Shown here piece by piece: positions 1 to 9,041 of a stretch of DNA of 64,000 nt. The DNA lies in assembly GCF_005490785.1 (NCBI RefSeq), contig NZ_CP027295.1, positions 3,038,001 to 3,102,000 of the forward strand. Direction: 5' to 3'. The stretch comes from Brachybacterium sp. SGAir0954. GTDB taxonomy: Bacteria > Actinomycetota > Actinomycetes > Actinomycetales > Dermabacteraceae. Positions within the stretch are counted from its first letter, which is position 1, and each line of letters begins with the position of its first letter. Below the pieces are notes generated by a model. The model had not been told where the DNA came from. It worked only from the letters and a program-made list of their open reading frames with translations, and did not search any database. Both the position numbers and the translations under genes were made by a program.

Positions 1-8
1 CCCTCCCC
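1..8 (-). promoter_or_regulatory. possible ribosome binding site of a gene starting outside the window
   Basis: On the minus strand the last bases of the window read GGGGAGGG, a good Shine-Dalgarno match. The gene after nusA in actinobacteria is normally ylxR or infB, so this may be its ribosome binding site, with the coding region beyond the edge. A GTG near position 35 also opens a frame to the edge, but its residues do not resemble YlxR or IF2. Confidence 0.35.
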
Positions 9-36
9 GGTGACGATCCGCCTCCCCGGAGGGCAC

Positions 37-71
37 GGACCAGCCAGGAATCCTGGAAGGACAGCTGGTCC
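37..71 (-). other. stem-loop at the predicted 5' end of the transcript downstream of nusA
   Basis: Arms GGACCAGC (37-44) and GCTGGTCC (64-71) form a perfect 8-bp inverted repeat. A second, nearly perfect dyad (CCAGGAATCCTGG, 44-56) lies inside it. The structure begins just after a predicted start point on the minus strand, so it would be the first thing transcribed. It could stabilise the mRNA or attenuate transcription; this is inference. Confidence 0.35.
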
Positions 72-77
72 AGTGTA
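72..77 (-). promoter_or_regulatory. -10 element of a promoter between nusA and the next gene
   Basis: The minus strand reads TACACT, the same hexamer seen before ffh and ileS in this window. Transcription would start near 65 and run off the window edge. No convincing -35 box is visible. Confidence 0.4.
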
Positions 78-134
78 GCGGACACGCCCGGGGCGCCGGG
101 CACCGGGGAGTCGTGCGACACACCACCCCGCGCA

Positions 135-151
135 CGGGCCCGCCGGGCCCG
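135..151 (-). terminator. hairpin after nusA
   Basis: A 7-bp GC stem (CGGGCCC/GGGCCCG) with loop GCC lies about 10 nt after the nusA stop on the minus strand. There is no U-tract. With a promoter just downstream, a partial terminator is plausible. Confidence 0.35.
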
Positions 152-160
152 CGGCGCCGG

Positions 161-1150
161 TCAGGCGCCCGCGTCCTCCGCGGGGGCCGGGCCGTCGGGG
201 TGGATGTCGATCTTCCAGCCGGTCAGCTTCGCCGCCAGACGCGCGTTCTGTCCGTCCTTGCCGATCGCGAGCGAGAACTGGGTCGCGGGGACCGTCGCGC
301 GGACCGCCCGACCGACCTCGTCGACCACGACGACGCTCGTGACCTTCGAGGGCGAGAGCGCGTTGGCGACGTAGGTGGTCGGGTCCTCCGAGTAGTCGAC
401 GATGTCGATCTTCTCGCCGCTGAGCTCGCTCATCACGGCGCGCACGCGGGCGCCCATCGGGCCGATGCAGGCGCCCTTGGCGTTCAGTCCCGGCACGGTC
501 GCGCGGACCGCCATCTTGGTGCGGTGCCCCGCCTCGCGGGCGATCCCGGCGATCTCGACGGAGCCGTCGGCGACCTCGGGGACCTCGAGGGCGAACAGCC
601 GCCGCACGAGGTTCGGGTGGGAGCGCGAGAGCGTGATCTGGGGACCCTTGGGGCCGCGACGGGCCTCGGTGACGTACGCGCGCAGGCGCTTGCCGTGGGA
701 GTAGTCCTCCCCGGGGACGCGCTCGTGCGGCGGGAGCACCGCCTCGACCTCGCCGAGGTCCACGAGCACCATCCGCGGGTCGCGGCCCTGCTGGATGATG
801 CCCGAGACGATGTCGTCCTCGCGATCCGCGTACGTGCCGAGCACGGCGTCGTCCTCGAGGTCGCGGATGCGCTGGAAGATCACCTGGCGCGCGGTGGAGG
901 CGGCGACGCGACCGAAGTTCTCCGGGGTGTCGTCCCACTCCTCGAGGACGTTGCCCTCGGCGTCGCGCTCGCGGGCGATGACGGCGACCTCACCGGTGCG
1001 CTCGTCGATCAGCACCTCGGAGTCCCGCACGGGGTGGTCGGTGTGGAGGTACGCGGCGTGGAGCGCGGAGCGGATGGCGTCCAGCAGCACGGGCAGGCTG
1101 ATCTCGCGCTCGCGCTCGAGCGCGCGCAGCGCCCCCATGTCGATGTCCAT
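161..1150 (-). CDS. nusA: transcription termination/antitermination factor NusA
   Basis: NusA binds RNA polymerase and nascent RNA and modulates pausing, termination and antitermination. The 329 residues show the N-terminal polymerase-binding domain (about 1-110), an S1 domain (about 115-185) and two KH domains. [10 protein letters not shown] is the GxxG-type loop of KH1, and [20 protein letters not shown] is the KH2 signature. The protein ends soon after KH2 without the acidic repeats of the Escherichia coli protein, which is normal for actinobacteria. It starts 1 nt after the rimP stop, so the two are translationally coupled in the usual rimP-nusA order. Confidence 0.97.
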   Translation of the reverse strand: MDIDMGALRALEREREISLPVLLDAIRSALHAAYLHTDHPVRDSEVLIDERTGEVAVIARERDAEGNVLEEWDDTPENFGRVAASTARQVIFQRIRDLEDDAVLGTYADREDDIVSGIIQQGRDPRMVLVDLGEVEAVLPPHERVPGEDYSHGKRLRAYVTEARRGPKGPQITLSRSHPNLVRRLFALEVPEVADGSVEIAGIAREAGHRTKMAVRATVPGLNAKGACIGPMGARVRAVMSELSGEKIDIVDYSEDPTTYVANALSPSKVTSVVVVDEVGRAVRATVPATQFSLAIGKDGQNARLAAKLTGWKIDIHPDGPAPAEDAGA

Positions 1151-1151
1151 C

Positions 1152-1733
1152 TCAACTCTCCTTCGGTGCGGTGTGGCCGGCCTCGGCGAGCAGCTGCTCG
1201 AGATCGGCGGGCGGGTCGAACTCGATCTGCACCCGTGCCGACTCGACCTCGGCCACGGGGATCTCGAGGCGGTCGGGGGTGCCGGCGGGCAGCCTGCGCG
1301 GCCGGCCGCGGTCGTCGCGGCCCGCCTCCGGGCGCAGGAGCACCGCCTCGGCCTCGGTCACGGCGAGGATCCGGGCACGGTGCTCCTCGCCCTGCGCGGT
1401 GCGCAGCTCGACGAGGCGGCCGCGGGCGCGACGGAAGTGGCGAGCGGCGGTGAGCGGGCGGTCCACACCGGGCGTGGTCACCTCGAGCAGCGCGGGATCG
1501 GGGCCCAGCAGCGCATCGTCCTCGTCGACCATGTCGTTCAGCGCACGGGAGACGAGGGCGACGGTGTCGAGGTCCACGCTGCCCGAGCGGTCCTCGGGGA
1601 GGTCGACGACGATGCGGATCTCCGGCGTCCCGGAGCGGGGCCGCACCTCGATGTCCTCGAGCACGAGATCGTGGTCCGCGAGCAGGCGCTCCGCGGCCTC
1701 CCGCAGGGCCGGATACGGGTCGAGGGTGCTCAT
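1152..1733 (-). CDS. rimP: ribosome maturation factor RimP
   Basis: RimP is needed for maturation of the 30S ribosomal subunit. I place the start at the ATG at 1733 (193 residues, [10 protein letters not shown]) because a strong AGGAGGAG lies about 9 nt upstream; the frame stays open further upstream but without a ribosome site. The N-terminal RimP domain includes [20 protein letters not shown] and [20 protein letters not shown], the family hallmark, followed by the SH3-like C-terminal domain. It is the first gene of the rimP-nusA unit. A weak -10 (TATCCT, 1823-1818) lies upstream and would give a leader of about 80 nt. Confidence 0.93.
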   Translation of the reverse strand: MSTLDPYPALREAAERLLADHDLVLEDIEVRPRSGTPEIRIVVDLPEDRSGSVDLDTVALVSRALNDMVDEDDALLGPDPALLEVTTPGVDRPLTAARHFRRARGRLVELRTAQGEEHRARILAVTEAEAVLLRPEAGRDDRGRPRRLPAGTPDRLEIPVAEVESARVQIEFDPPADLEQLLAEAGHTAPKES

Positions 1734-1865
1734 CGGCGCTCTTCTCCTCCTGCGTATGGCACCCGCGCGGGGCGGGGCGTGGGGTCCGGGCGCCGGGGTG
1801 CCGGCGGGGACCGCTCCAGGATAGTGGTCCACCGCCCTGAACGCGCCCCGGGAGGCCTCCGGTGC

Positions 1866-1871
1866 GACAAT
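1866..1871 (+). promoter_or_regulatory. -10 element, leaderless promoter of the DUF4439 gene
   Basis: GACAAT ends exactly 6 nt before the GTG at 1878. No Shine-Dalgarno lies between. Transcription would therefore start at the start codon itself. Confidence 0.55.
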
Positions 1872-1877
1872 CCTCCC

Positions 1878-3002
1878 GTGCTCCGCATGCTCGCCGATCC
1901 CTCAGACCCCGGCCGTCCGGCCCCCGGCCGCCGGGCGACGCCCGCCCGCCCGGCCCCGGTGCCGCGGCCGGGGCGCCGCGCCGTGCTCCTGGCCGGGGCG
2001 TCGACCGGTCTGCTCGCGCTCGCGGGCTGCGGCACGGTGCGCCTGGGCGGGCCGGCCCCCTACACCCCTCCCCCTCCCGGCATCGACGACCTCTACCGCG
2101 AGGACCTGCTCGCCTCCCTCGAGACCTGCCTCGCCGGGGCCCGGGCCGTCGAGGAGGCGACGGATCCGGGGACCGACGCGGCGGCCGCCGAGGTGCTCTC
2201 CGAGCTCGTGGGCGTCCTGCCGGCGCAGCGGGACTCCCTGCGCACCGGCGCGGAGCTCGAGGACGCCGCGAGCGCCGAGGCCGCCGGCTCCCCGACGGCG
2301 ACGGTCTCCCCCTCCGCCTCCCCCGCCGCCGACGCCGCCGCCCTCGTCGCGGCGCTGTCCGATCTGCGCGTGCTGTGCACCGCGGCCGCACGCCAGGTCT
2401 CCGGCTCCCTCGCCCGGCCCGTCGCCGCCATCGGCGCGCACGTGCACTGGGCGGCGCTGCGGCTCGTCGCGGCGAGCGGATCGGGCGAGGTCGCCGCGCT
2501 GCCCCCGGCAGAGGAGATCGTCCCCACCCGGACCGTGCCCGAGACCGACCCGCCGTCCATCGGCGCCGAGTCCGACTACCACCTCACGATCGAGGCGGCG
2601 CAGGACCAGGAGTGGTACGCCGGATACGTGCACGAGGTCCTCGCAGCGCGCACCGCGGACGAGGAGCGCACCGCGCACGAGGAGGCGAGCACGCTGCACC
2701 GGGACCGGGCGGCGGCCCTCGCGGCGGCCGCGCAGGAGGACGGCGCCCCCGTGGTGGAGCGGAAGGCGGTCTACGCCCTGCCGGTCGAGCCCCTCGACGA
2801 GGACACCGCGGCGAAGCTCCCCGCACAGGTCTCCACGGCGCTTCTCGACGCGCATCTCGCCCTCACCGGCGCGGCGCCCTTCGCTCGGCGCCCGCTCGGC
2901 ATCGCGGCCGCGCTCGCGGAGGCGGGCGTGCTCGCCCCGCTCACCGGCGCGATGGATCCGCTGCCCTCCCTGGACATCACGCAGCGGGGCGCCGACGGCT
3001 GA
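1878..3002 (+). CDS. lipoprotein with a DUF4439 ferritin-like domain
   Basis: A predicted exported lipoprotein of 374 residues. The N-terminus is Pro/Arg-rich, then GRRAVLLAG (a twin-arginine-like n-region), a hydrophobic stretch and the lipobox LAGC with the lipidated cysteine near residue 51. The rest is alanine- and glutamate-rich helix (DLYREDLLASLETCL, then HLTIEAAQDQEWYAGYVHEVL), which fits the four-helix DUF4439 domain. A low-complexity Ser/Pro/Thr linker lies around residues 140-160. DUF4439 genes often sit between rimP and proS in actinobacteria, but their function is unknown. The start could also be the ATG at 1887; the spacing of the -10 box favours GTG 1878. Confidence 0.8.
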   Translation: MLRMLADPSDPGRPAPGRRATPARPAPVPRPGRRAVLLAGASTGLLALAGCGTVRLGGPAPYTPPPPGIDDLYREDLLASLETCLAGARAVEEATDPGTDAAAAEVLSELVGVLPAQRDSLRTGAELEDAASAEAAGSPTATVSPSASPAADAAALVAALSDLRVLCTAAARQVSGSLARPVAAIGAHVHWAALRLVAASGSGEVAALPPAEEIVPTRTVPETDPPSIGAESDYHLTIEAAQDQEWYAGYVHEVLAARTADEERTAHEEASTLHRDRAAALAAAAQEDGAPVVERKAVYALPVEPLDEDTAAKLPAQVSTALLDAHLALTGAAPFARRPLGIAAALAEAGVLAPLTGAMDPLPSLDITQRGADG

Positions 3003-3016
3003 GCCGTCGGCGCCCC
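2986..3016. terminator. bidirectional hairpin terminator built around a stop codon
   Basis: A perfect 14-bp stem (GGGGCGCCGACGGC/GCCGTCGGCGCCCC) has a 3-nt loop, TGA, which is the stop codon of the DUF4439 gene. It lies between convergent genes, 23 nt from the proS stop, and can serve both strands. No U-tract follows on either side. Confidence 0.7.
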
Positions 3017-3038
3017 GGGCGTCGTCCCGTCCGTGGGA

Positions 3039-4820
3039 TCAGGCGTCGGCGAGCGCGCGCACCGTCCCGACGACGGCCTCGGGCGCGACCTCCTGGACGG
3101 ATCCCGCGACGCGGTCGCGGACCTCGACGATGCCCTCGGCGAGCCCGCGGCCCACGACCACGGTGGTGGGGATGCCGATGAGCTCGGCGTCCTTGAACTT
3201 CACGCCCGGCGAGACCTTGGGACGGTCGTCGTAGAGCACGTCGTAGCCGGCGGCCTCGAGCTGCTCCGCGAGCTCCGCGGCCTTCGCGAAGATCGCCTCG
3301 TCCTTGCCCGTCGCGAGCACGTGCACGTCCATCGGTGCGACGGAGCGCGGCCACGCGAGGCCCTTGTCGTCGTGGTGCAGCTCGGCGATCGCGGCGACCG
3401 CACGGGTCACACCGATCCCGTAGGAGCCCATCGTGACCGTGACGGCCTTGCCGTTCACGTCGAGGACCTTGACGTCGAGCGCCTCGGCGTACTTGCGGCC
3501 CAGCTGGAAGATGTGGCCCATCTCCATGCCGCGGGTCAGGCGCAGCGGACCGGAGCCGTCGGGCGCGGGGTCGCCGTCGCGCACCTCGGCCGCCTCGATC
3601 ATGCCGTCGGCCGTGAAGTCGCGGCCGAAGACGAGGTCGTAGACGTGCTTGCCGGCCTCGCCCGCGCCGGCGACCCAGCGCGTCCCCTCGGAGACCCGCG
3701 GGTCCACGACGTAACGGATCTTCGACGTCGACTCCAGGCCCAGGCCCGCCGGGCCGATGTACCCCTTGGCGAGCACGGGGTGACGGGCGAAGTCCTCCTC
3801 CGTGAAGGGCGCGGCGACCGCCGGGGCGACCGCGACCTCGAGGCGCTTCTCGTCGATCTCGCGATCGCCGGGCAGCGCGATGACGAGCGGCTCGGTGCTG
3901 CCGTCGGGGTAGGTGAGCAGGTAGACGAGGTGCTTGAGCATCTCGTAGCGGGTCCAGCTGCCGTCCTCCGCGACGTAGCCGCCACCGGGGTATGTCGCGT
4001 TGGAGAAGTCGGTGAGCGCCGCGATGGTCGAGGCGCCGGGGGTCTCCTCGACATGGGCCGCGGGCAGCGCGGCGATCTCCTCCGCGGACAGCGGCGCCGG
4101 TGCCACGGTCGTCACGGCCTCGACGTTCGCGGCGTAGCCGCCGTCGGTCACCACGAAGGTGTCCTCGCCGACGGGCGTGGGGTGGAGAAACTCCTCGGAG
4201 CGGGAGCCGCCCATGGCGCCCGCGTCCGCCTGGCAGATGACGACGGGCAGGCCCAGGCGCGAGAAGGTCCGCTGGTACGCCTGGCGCTGACGGTCGTAGG
4301 AGGCGTCGAGACCGGCGTCGTCGACGTCGAAGGAGTAGGCGTCCTTCATGACGAACTCGCGCACGCGCAGGAGCCCGGCGCGGGGGCGCGCCTCGTCGCG
4401 GTACTTGTGCTGGACCTGGTAGAGCATGACCGGGAGGTCCTTGTAGGAGCTGAACAGGTCCTTCACCGCGAGGGCGAACATCTCCTCGTGGGTGGGGGCG
4501 AGGAGGTAGTCCGCGCCCTTGCGGTCCTGGAGACGGAACAGCGTGGGCCCGTACTCCTCCCAGCGACCGGTCGCCTCATAGGGCTCGCGGGGCTGCAGCG
4601 CGGAGAACAGCAGCTCCTGGGCTCCGATCGCGTCCTGCTCCTCGCGCACGATCTGCTCGACCTTGCGCATCACCTTCAGGCCCAGCGGGAGCCAGGTGTA
4701 CACACCCGGGGCGGAGCGGCGGATGTACCCGGCGCGCACCAGCAGCTTGTGGCTCGCGACCTCGGCATCCGACGGGTCCTCGCGCAGCGTGCGGACGAAC
4801 GAGGAGGACATGCGGATCAT
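3039..4820 (-). CDS. proS: prolyl-tRNA synthetase, bacterial type with editing domain
   Basis: Charges tRNA-Pro with proline and, through its inserted domain, clears Ala-tRNA-Pro. The class II motifs are present: motif 1 ([14 protein letters not shown]), motif 2 ([18 protein letters not shown]) with the nearby THEEMF, and motif 3 ([13 protein letters not shown]). The roughly 170-residue insertion between motifs 2 and 3 is the INS editing domain, and the anticodon-binding domain follows motif 3. The start is set at the ATG at 4820 (593 residues, [16 protein letters not shown]) because that is the conserved N-terminus and AAAGG lies 7 nt upstream. It is divergent from the GH15-like gene. Confidence 0.97.
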   Translation of the reverse strand: MIRMSSSFVRTLREDPSDAEVASHKLLVRAGYIRRSAPGVYTWLPLGLKVMRKVEQIVREEQDAIGAQELLFSALQPREPYEATGRWEEYGPTLFRLQDRKGADYLLAPTHEEMFALAVKDLFSSYKDLPVMLYQVQHKYRDEARPRAGLLRVREFVMKDAYSFDVDDAGLDASYDRQRQAYQRTFSRLGLPVVICQADAGAMGGSRSEEFLHPTPVGEDTFVVTDGGYAANVEAVTTVAPAPLSAEEIAALPAAHVEETPGASTIAALTDFSNATYPGGGYVAEDGSWTRYEMLKHLVYLLTYPDGSTEPLVIALPGDREIDEKRLEVAVAPAVAAPFTEEDFARHPVLAKGYIGPAGLGLESTSKIRYVVDPRVSEGTRWVAGAGEAGKHVYDLVFGRDFTADGMIEAAEVRDGDPAPDGSGPLRLTRGMEMGHIFQLGRKYAEALDVKVLDVNGKAVTVTMGSYGIGVTRAVAAIAELHHDDKGLAWPRSVAPMDVHVLATGKDEAIFAKAAELAEQLEAAGYDVLYDDRPKVSPGVKFKDAELIGIPTTVVVGRGLAEGIVEVRDRVAGSVQEVAPEAVVGTVRALADA

Positions 4821-4874
4821 GGAGGGGCCTTTCGGACGTGGGGGGCGGCCGGCTCTCGCGCGGGCACCGGGACC

Positions 4875-4880
4875 ATGGTA
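4875..4880 (-). promoter_or_regulatory. -10 element of proS
   Basis: The minus strand reads TACCAT, giving a predicted start near 4868 and a leader of about 48 nt. It lies in the 113-bp divergent region shared with the GH15-like gene. Confidence 0.4.
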
Positions 4881-4892
4881 AGGGCGCGCACG

Positions 4893-4898
4893 TACGCT
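4893..4898 (+). promoter_or_regulatory. -10 element of the GH15-like gene
   Basis: TACGCT, followed by a leader of about 29 nt that carries GGGAGGTG before the ATG at 4934. The two divergent -10 boxes are only about 12 bp apart, so the promoters overlap. Confidence 0.4.
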
Positions 4899-4933
4899 GG
4901 TGCGCACGCGCGACGAGCAGGGAGGTGCATGCC

Positions 4934-6235
4934 ATGGAGGGGACCTCCTCCCTCCCTGCCCGCCGGTCGCTGCTCCTGGGCGGCGGGCTGCTCGGGGCGG
5001 GCGCGCTCGGCGCCGGGGCCCTCGCCCTGCGCGAGGATCCCCGCACCGAGGCGCCGCTGCTCTCGGCGACCGTCGCGATCGCCGCGGACGGTCGCCGCCA
5101 CCTGGTGGGCGGCGACTCCTCGATCCCCGCCTCCCGACTGCGACCGGGCACCCGGCTGCTCGCCTCCGTCCCCGAGGACGCCGCGCCCGCCCGCCGCGCC
5201 GACGCGTTCATGGCGACGGCACGGCCGTGGCTGGACACGGTGCCCGCGGCGCACGCCGAGCTCGCCGCCTCCGCCCTCGCGGACCTCTGGGTGCTGGGCG
5301 ACGACGCCCCCGCCCCGGTCGCCGGATGGTCGCGCAGCTGGCGCTACCTGTGGCCGCGCGACGGCGCCTTCTGCGCGGTCGCCCTCGCCCGCGCCGGGCT
5401 GCACGACGAGGCGCTCGGCATCCTCTCCCACCTGCAGTCCCTGCAGCGGGAGGGGAGCTGGTTCGAGGCCCGCTACGACCTCGCCACCGGCCGTGCCCCG
5501 GACGACCGGCCCCCGCAGTTCGACGGGACCGGGCTCGTCCTCTGGGCGGTGGCGGAGGTCCTGGAGGCGCTGCCGACCCCCGAGCGGCGCGCGACCGCCG
5601 CCGCCGGGCTCGAGCGCCTCGTCACCCGCTCGCGGGACCTGCTGCGCTCGGGCACCGGCCACGGCGAGCAGCTGCCGCCCGTCTCCCCCGACTACTGGGA
5701 GCTGCGCGAGCGCTCGGTGACGCTCGCCCTGATGGCGACGACCCTCGCCGGCTGGCAGGCCGCTGCGACCGTCACCGGCGAGAGCGGGGACGCCGAGGCC
5801 GCGGAGGCCTTCACCGCGCTGCTGCGCGAGGAGTTCGGGCCGGCCGGGTACCAGCGCTACGCCCGGCGCGGGGGCGCCGACTCCGCCCTTGCCCTGCCGA
5901 CGGCGCTCGGCGCCGCGGACCTCGTCCCCACCGCTGACCTCACGCGTCTCGGGGACCTGCTCCGCCGGCCCGCCGGCGGCATCGCCCCCGGGGCCCGCTG
6001 GAAGCAGGACGGCATCAGCTGGACCCCGTCCACGAGCCTGCTCGCCCTGGGCCTCGCCCGCGCCGGCGCCGACGACGAGGCGGGCTCGCTCCTGACCTGG
6101 CTCGCCGAGCACCGCACCGCCGCCGGCTCGCTCAGCGAGAAGGTGCTCTACGACGGGCGCCCCGCGGCCGTCGCCCCGCTCGCCTGGACGGCCGCGAACA
6201 CGATCCTCACGATCGACGCGCTGCGCGAGGGCTGA
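4934..6235 (+). CDS. exported glycoside hydrolase family 15-like protein
   Basis: A 433-residue protein whose N-terminus ([10 protein letters not shown] followed by a Gly/Ala/Leu stretch) looks like a Tat signal or membrane anchor. The body fits the (alpha/alpha)6 barrel of GH15 (glucoamylase, trehalase and related hydrolases). [11 protein letters not shown] matches the GH15 substrate-site signature, PDYWELRE could hold the first catalytic glutamate, and LSEKVLYDG followed by APLAWTAAN matches the region of the second. The start is chosen for its GGGAGGTG ribosome site. The substrate cannot be read from sequence; most bacterial GH15 enzymes are cytoplasmic, so an exported one is notable. No sugar transporter or regulator lies beside it. 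Confidence 0.75.
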   Translation: MEGTSSLPARRSLLLGGGLLGAGALGAGALALREDPRTEAPLLSATVAIAADGRRHLVGGDSSIPASRLRPGTRLLASVPEDAAPARRADAFMATARPWLDTVPAAHAELAASALADLWVLGDDAPAPVAGWSRSWRYLWPRDGAFCAVALARAGLHDEALGILSHLQSLQREGSWFEARYDLATGRAPDDRPPQFDGTGLVLWAVAEVLEALPTPERRATAAAGLERLVTRSRDLLRSGTGHGEQLPPVSPDYWELRERSVTLALMATTLAGWQAAATVTGESGDAEAAEAFTALLREEFGPAGYQRYARRGGADSALALPTALGAADLVPTADLTRLGDLLRRPAGGIAPGARWKQDGISWTPSTSLLALGLARAGADDEAGSLLTWLAEHRTAAGSLSEKVLYDGRPAAVAPLAWTAANTILTIDALREG

Positions 6236-6259
6236 CCTCCCGACCCTGACCGTTGTCAC

Positions 6260-6279
6260 GGTGCCGCCATGACGGCACC
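6260..6279 (+). promoter_or_regulatory. dyad upstream of the 195-residue membrane protein gene
   Basis: GGTGCCG and CGGCACC flank a 6-nt loop, a perfect 7-bp inverted repeat between the GH15-like stop and the next start. It may be a weak terminator for the first gene or an operator for the second; the sequence does not decide. Confidence 0.35.
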
Positions 6280-6317
6280 CACGGCGGGAGGCGCGCTCGC
6301 CCAGCGAGGCTGAGGTC

Positions 6318-6905
6318 ATGCGCACTGATCCCTCGCCCGCGACCCCGCTCCTGCCGATGGCCCTGTTCATGGGCGTCATGACCTGTGCCTGGTCCACGAA
6401 CGCCTGGCAGGCATCTCCGATCCTCTCCGCGCTCGGCCTGCTCGCCGGGGCCGGCGTCGCGCTGGCCGCCGTGCTGGGGACCGGCCGGCGCGGGCGCCAG
6501 GACCCGCCGGCGGGGACTCCAGGGCGCGCCGGGTCCAGGGGCGTCCCCGGCCCGGTCGTCGGGCTCTTCGCGCTCATCGAGGTCGTCGTGATCGCCGGGG
6601 TGACCCTGCTGCTCGCCCGCGCCGGACGCGGAGAGCTCGTGATGCCCGCCGTCGCCCTCGTCGTCGCAGCGCACTTCGCCCTGTTCCGGCTGGTCCAGCG
6701 CTCCCGCCTGCACCTGCTCACCACGGCCCTCGGCGTCGCGGGCGCGGGTGCCGCCCTGCTGCTCGCCACGACCGGCGCCCTCGACGCGGCCGCGGCGCGT
6801 GCCCTCGCGGGGCTCTCGCTCGCCGCGTGCACCCTCGCCTACGGCGCCGTGTTCCTCGTCGCCGACCGCGGCTCCCGGCCCCGGACGGGGCTCGGCACCC
6901 GGTGA
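6318..6905 (+). CDS. multi-spanning membrane protein, unknown function
   Basis: 195 residues with about six hydrophobic segments (for example LLPMALFMGVMTCAW, LSALGLLAGAGVALAAVLG, VVGLFALIEVVVIAGVTLLL and ALAGLSLAACTLAYGAVFLV), with a Gly/Arg/Pro-rich loop after the second. I do not recognise the family. The ribosome site is weak (GAGG close to the ATG). It lies 82 bp after the GH15-like gene on the same strand and converges on the GNAT gene 15 bp away. Confidence 0.65.
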   Translation: MRTDPSPATPLLPMALFMGVMTCAWSTNAWQASPILSALGLLAGAGVALAAVLGTGRRGRQDPPAGTPGRAGSRGVPGPVVGLFALIEVVVIAGVTLLLARAGRGELVMPAVALVVAAHFALFRLVQRSRLHLLTTALGVAGAGAALLLATTGALDAAAARALAGLSLAACTLAYGAVFLVADRGSRPRTGLGTR

Positions 6906-6920
6906 GGAGGCGCTCACCGC

Positions 6921-7766
6921 TCAGAACAGGATCGTGGAGAGCTCCCCGGCCTCGTGGAACCCGGCCGCCGCATAGGCACGGCGCGCGGGCTCGTTGAAGT
7001 CGTTCACGTAGAGGGAGACCTGCGGGGCGAGGTCCGCGCGCACCTGCGAGACGAGCTGCGCCATCGCCGCCCGCCCGAGGCCGCGGCTGCGGTGCCCCGG
7101 TCGCACCCACACGCCGTGCACCTGGGCGACCGGACCGAAGATCGCGCCGACGTCGGCCTTGAACAGCACGAGCCCGTCGTGCATGACGACGTAGGTGCGG
7201 CCCGCGCGGATGAGCTCGGTGACGCGGTTCCCGTAGGAGCGGCCGCCGTCGCCGCGCGTGGGATCGGCGCCCACCTCCTCGCGGAACATCGCGACCGCGG
7301 CGGGGAACACGGCGGACTCCTCCCCCGGGCGCGCGCGGCGCAGGCCGACGTCCGCGAGGGCCGCGGGCGTCTCGTCCGCGACGAGCAGCGGCTGGCTCCA
7401 GCGGTACTCCCGCACCTGGCCCGCCCAGGTGGGCGCCATCGGTGCCCACATCGCCTCGACCGCCTGCCGCGGGCCCACCACGGAGCTCGAGCGCCGGGAG
7501 CGGCCCGCGAGATGGCGGCCGAACTCCTCGAGCGCCTCGGTCCCTGCCCCGAGCGGCGACAGGTTCACCCCGTGCCAGAGCAGACCCTCGGGGGCGTCGT
7601 CCTCGCCCAGCACGGAGAACTCGGCGGCGGTGCTGCCGGCACGGGCGAGCTCCGCGAGGCGCGCACCGCCCAGGGTGTTGAGCACGGGCTCCTCGAGCGC
7701 GAGGGAGAGGGCGGGGTCGACCGCCGCGCCCCGCAGCGGGCGCACGCGGCCCCCGCGGCGGAACAC
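6921..7766 (-). CDS. GNAT family acetyltransferase with N-terminal DUF4081 domain
   Basis: 281 residues. The C-terminal half is a GNAT fold with the acetyl-CoA loop in VWVRPGHRSRGLGRAAM and the late motif YVNDFNEPARRAYAAAGF. The N-terminal half (VDPALSLALEEPVLNTLGGARLAEL region) fits DUF4081. This pair is common in actinobacteria directly downstream of ispG, as here; the substrate is unknown. The start is the GTG at 7766, 8 nt after the ispG stop with GAGG upstream. The frame remains open far upstream, but that part is the antisense-free shadow of ispG. Confidence 0.85.
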   Translation of the reverse strand: MFRRGGRVRPLRGAAVDPALSLALEEPVLNTLGGARLAELARAGSTAAEFSVLGEDDAPEGLLWHGVNLSPLGAGTEALEEFGRHLAGRSRRSSSVVGPRQAVEAMWAPMAPTWAGQVREYRWSQPLLVADETPAALADVGLRRARPGEESAVFPAAVAMFREEVGADPTRGDGGRSYGNRVTELIRAGRTYVVMHDGLVLFKADVGAIFGPVAQVHGVWVRPGHRSRGLGRAAMAQLVSQVRADLAPQVSLYVNDFNEPARRAYAAAGFHEAGELSTILF

Positions 7767-7774
7767 CGGTGACC

Positions 7775-8929
7775 TCAGCTCACGGAGACGGACGGCGCGC
7801 CCTCGGCGCCCTCGCCCATCTCGGCGGCGATGCGGTTCGCCTCTGCGAGCAGGGTCTCGACGATCTCCGCCTCCGGCACGGTCTTGATGACCTCTCCCTT
7901 GACGAAGATCTGGCCCTTGCCGTTGCCGGACGCGACGCCGAGATCCGCCTCGCGCGCCTCGCCCGGCCCGTTGACGACGCAGCCCATGACGGCGACGCGC
8001 AGCGGGACCTCGAGGTGCTTGAGGCCCTCGGTGACCTCCTCGGCCAGCGTGTACACGTCGACCTGGGCGCGGCCGCAGGAGGGGCAGGAGACGATGTCGA
8101 GCTTGCGCGGCTTGAGGTTCAGCGACTGCAGGATCTGGTTGCCGACCTTGACCTCCTCCACCGGCGGGGCGGAGAGGGACACGCGGATCGTGTCGCCGAT
8201 GCCCTCGCCGAGCAGGATGCCGAAGGCGACGGAGGACTTGATGGTGCCCTGGAAGGCGGGGCCGGCCTCGGTGACACCGAGGTGGAGCGGCCAGTCGCCC
8301 TCCGCGGAGAGCTGCCGGTAGGCCTCGACCATGATCACCGGGTCGTTGTGCTTCACGGAGATGCCGAAGTCGTGGAAGTCGTGCTCCTCGAACAGCGAGG
8401 CCTCCCACTTCGCGGAGGCCACGAGCGCCTCCGGGGTGACCCGGTCGCCCTTCATCATGCGGGGGTCGATCGAGCCGGCGTTCACGCCGATCCGCAGGGC
8501 CGTGCCGTGGTCCTTCGCGGCCTTCGCGATGTCCTTGATCTGGTCGTCGAAGCGACGGATGTTGCCGGGGTTCACGCGGACCCCCGCGCAGCCCGCCTCG
8601 ATCGCGGCGAAGACGTACTTGGGCTGGAAGTGGATGTCCGCGATCACGGGGATCGGGGACTTCGCGGCGATCGCGACGAGCGCGTCGGCGTCCTCCTGCC
8701 GGGGGCACGCGACGCGGACGATGTCGCAGCCCGCGGCGGTCAGCTCCGCGATCTGCTGGAGCGTCGCGTTGATGTCGTGGGTGGGGGTCGTCGTCATCGA
8801 CTGCACCGTGATCGGCGCGTCGCCGCCCACGAAGATGTCGCCCAGCTTGACCTTGCGGGTCCTCCGCCGGGGGGCGAGGACCGGCGGGGGCGTCTTGACG
8901 GAGGGGATGCCGAGGCTCACGGAAGTCAC
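7775..8929 (-). CDS. ispG: 4-hydroxy-3-methylbut-2-enyl diphosphate synthase
   Basis: Penultimate-step enzyme of the MEP isoprenoid pathway, an iron-sulfur protein that converts MEcPP to HMBPP. The 384 residues include the TIM-barrel start ([14 protein letters not shown]), the conserved RVNPGNI and [10 protein letters not shown] segments, and the [4Fe-4S] ligands in CPSCGR and [11 protein letters not shown]. dxr of the same pathway lies 1.4 kb upstream in this direction. The GTG at 8929 is preceded by GATAAT at exactly 6 nt, so the mRNA is probably leaderless. Confidence 0.97.
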   Translation of the reverse strand: MTSVSLGIPSVKTPPPVLAPRRRTRKVKLGDIFVGGDAPITVQSMTTTPTHDINATLQQIAELTAAGCDIVRVACPRQEDADALVAIAAKSPIPVIADIHFQPKYVFAAIEAGCAGVRVNPGNIRRFDDQIKDIAKAAKDHGTALRIGVNAGSIDPRMMKGDRVTPEALVASAKWEASLFEEHDFHDFGISVKHNDPVIMVEAYRQLSAEGDWPLHLGVTEAGPAFQGTIKSSVAFGILLGEGIGDTIRVSLSAPPVEEVKVGNQILQSLNLKPRKLDIVSCPSCGRAQVDVYTLAEEVTEGLKHLEVPLRVAVMGCVVNGPGEAREADLGVASGNGKGQIFVKGEVIKTVPEAEIVETLLAEANRIAAEMGEGAEGAPSVSVS

Positions 8930-8935
8930 CGCTCC

Positions 8936-8941
8936 ATTATC
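8936..8941 (-). promoter_or_regulatory. -10 element, leaderless promoter of ispG
   Basis: The minus strand reads GATAAT, then 6 nt (GGAGCG), then the GTG start. This is one of the best -10 matches in the window. No -35 hexamer is evident. Confidence 0.6.
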
Positions 8942-9041
8942 GCCCCACCGCGCCCCGAGGGGGAGGCGAGGTGCGACACCTCCACCACTCCCCCACGCCC
9001 CGCGTGGCCCCGCGCACAGCCGACATCGCGTCGGCCCCGCC

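Noticed and set aside
3033-5720. A long plus-strand open frame over proS
   Set aside because: It mirrors the proS coding frame and extends out of frame into the GH15-like gene. No domain is recognisable.
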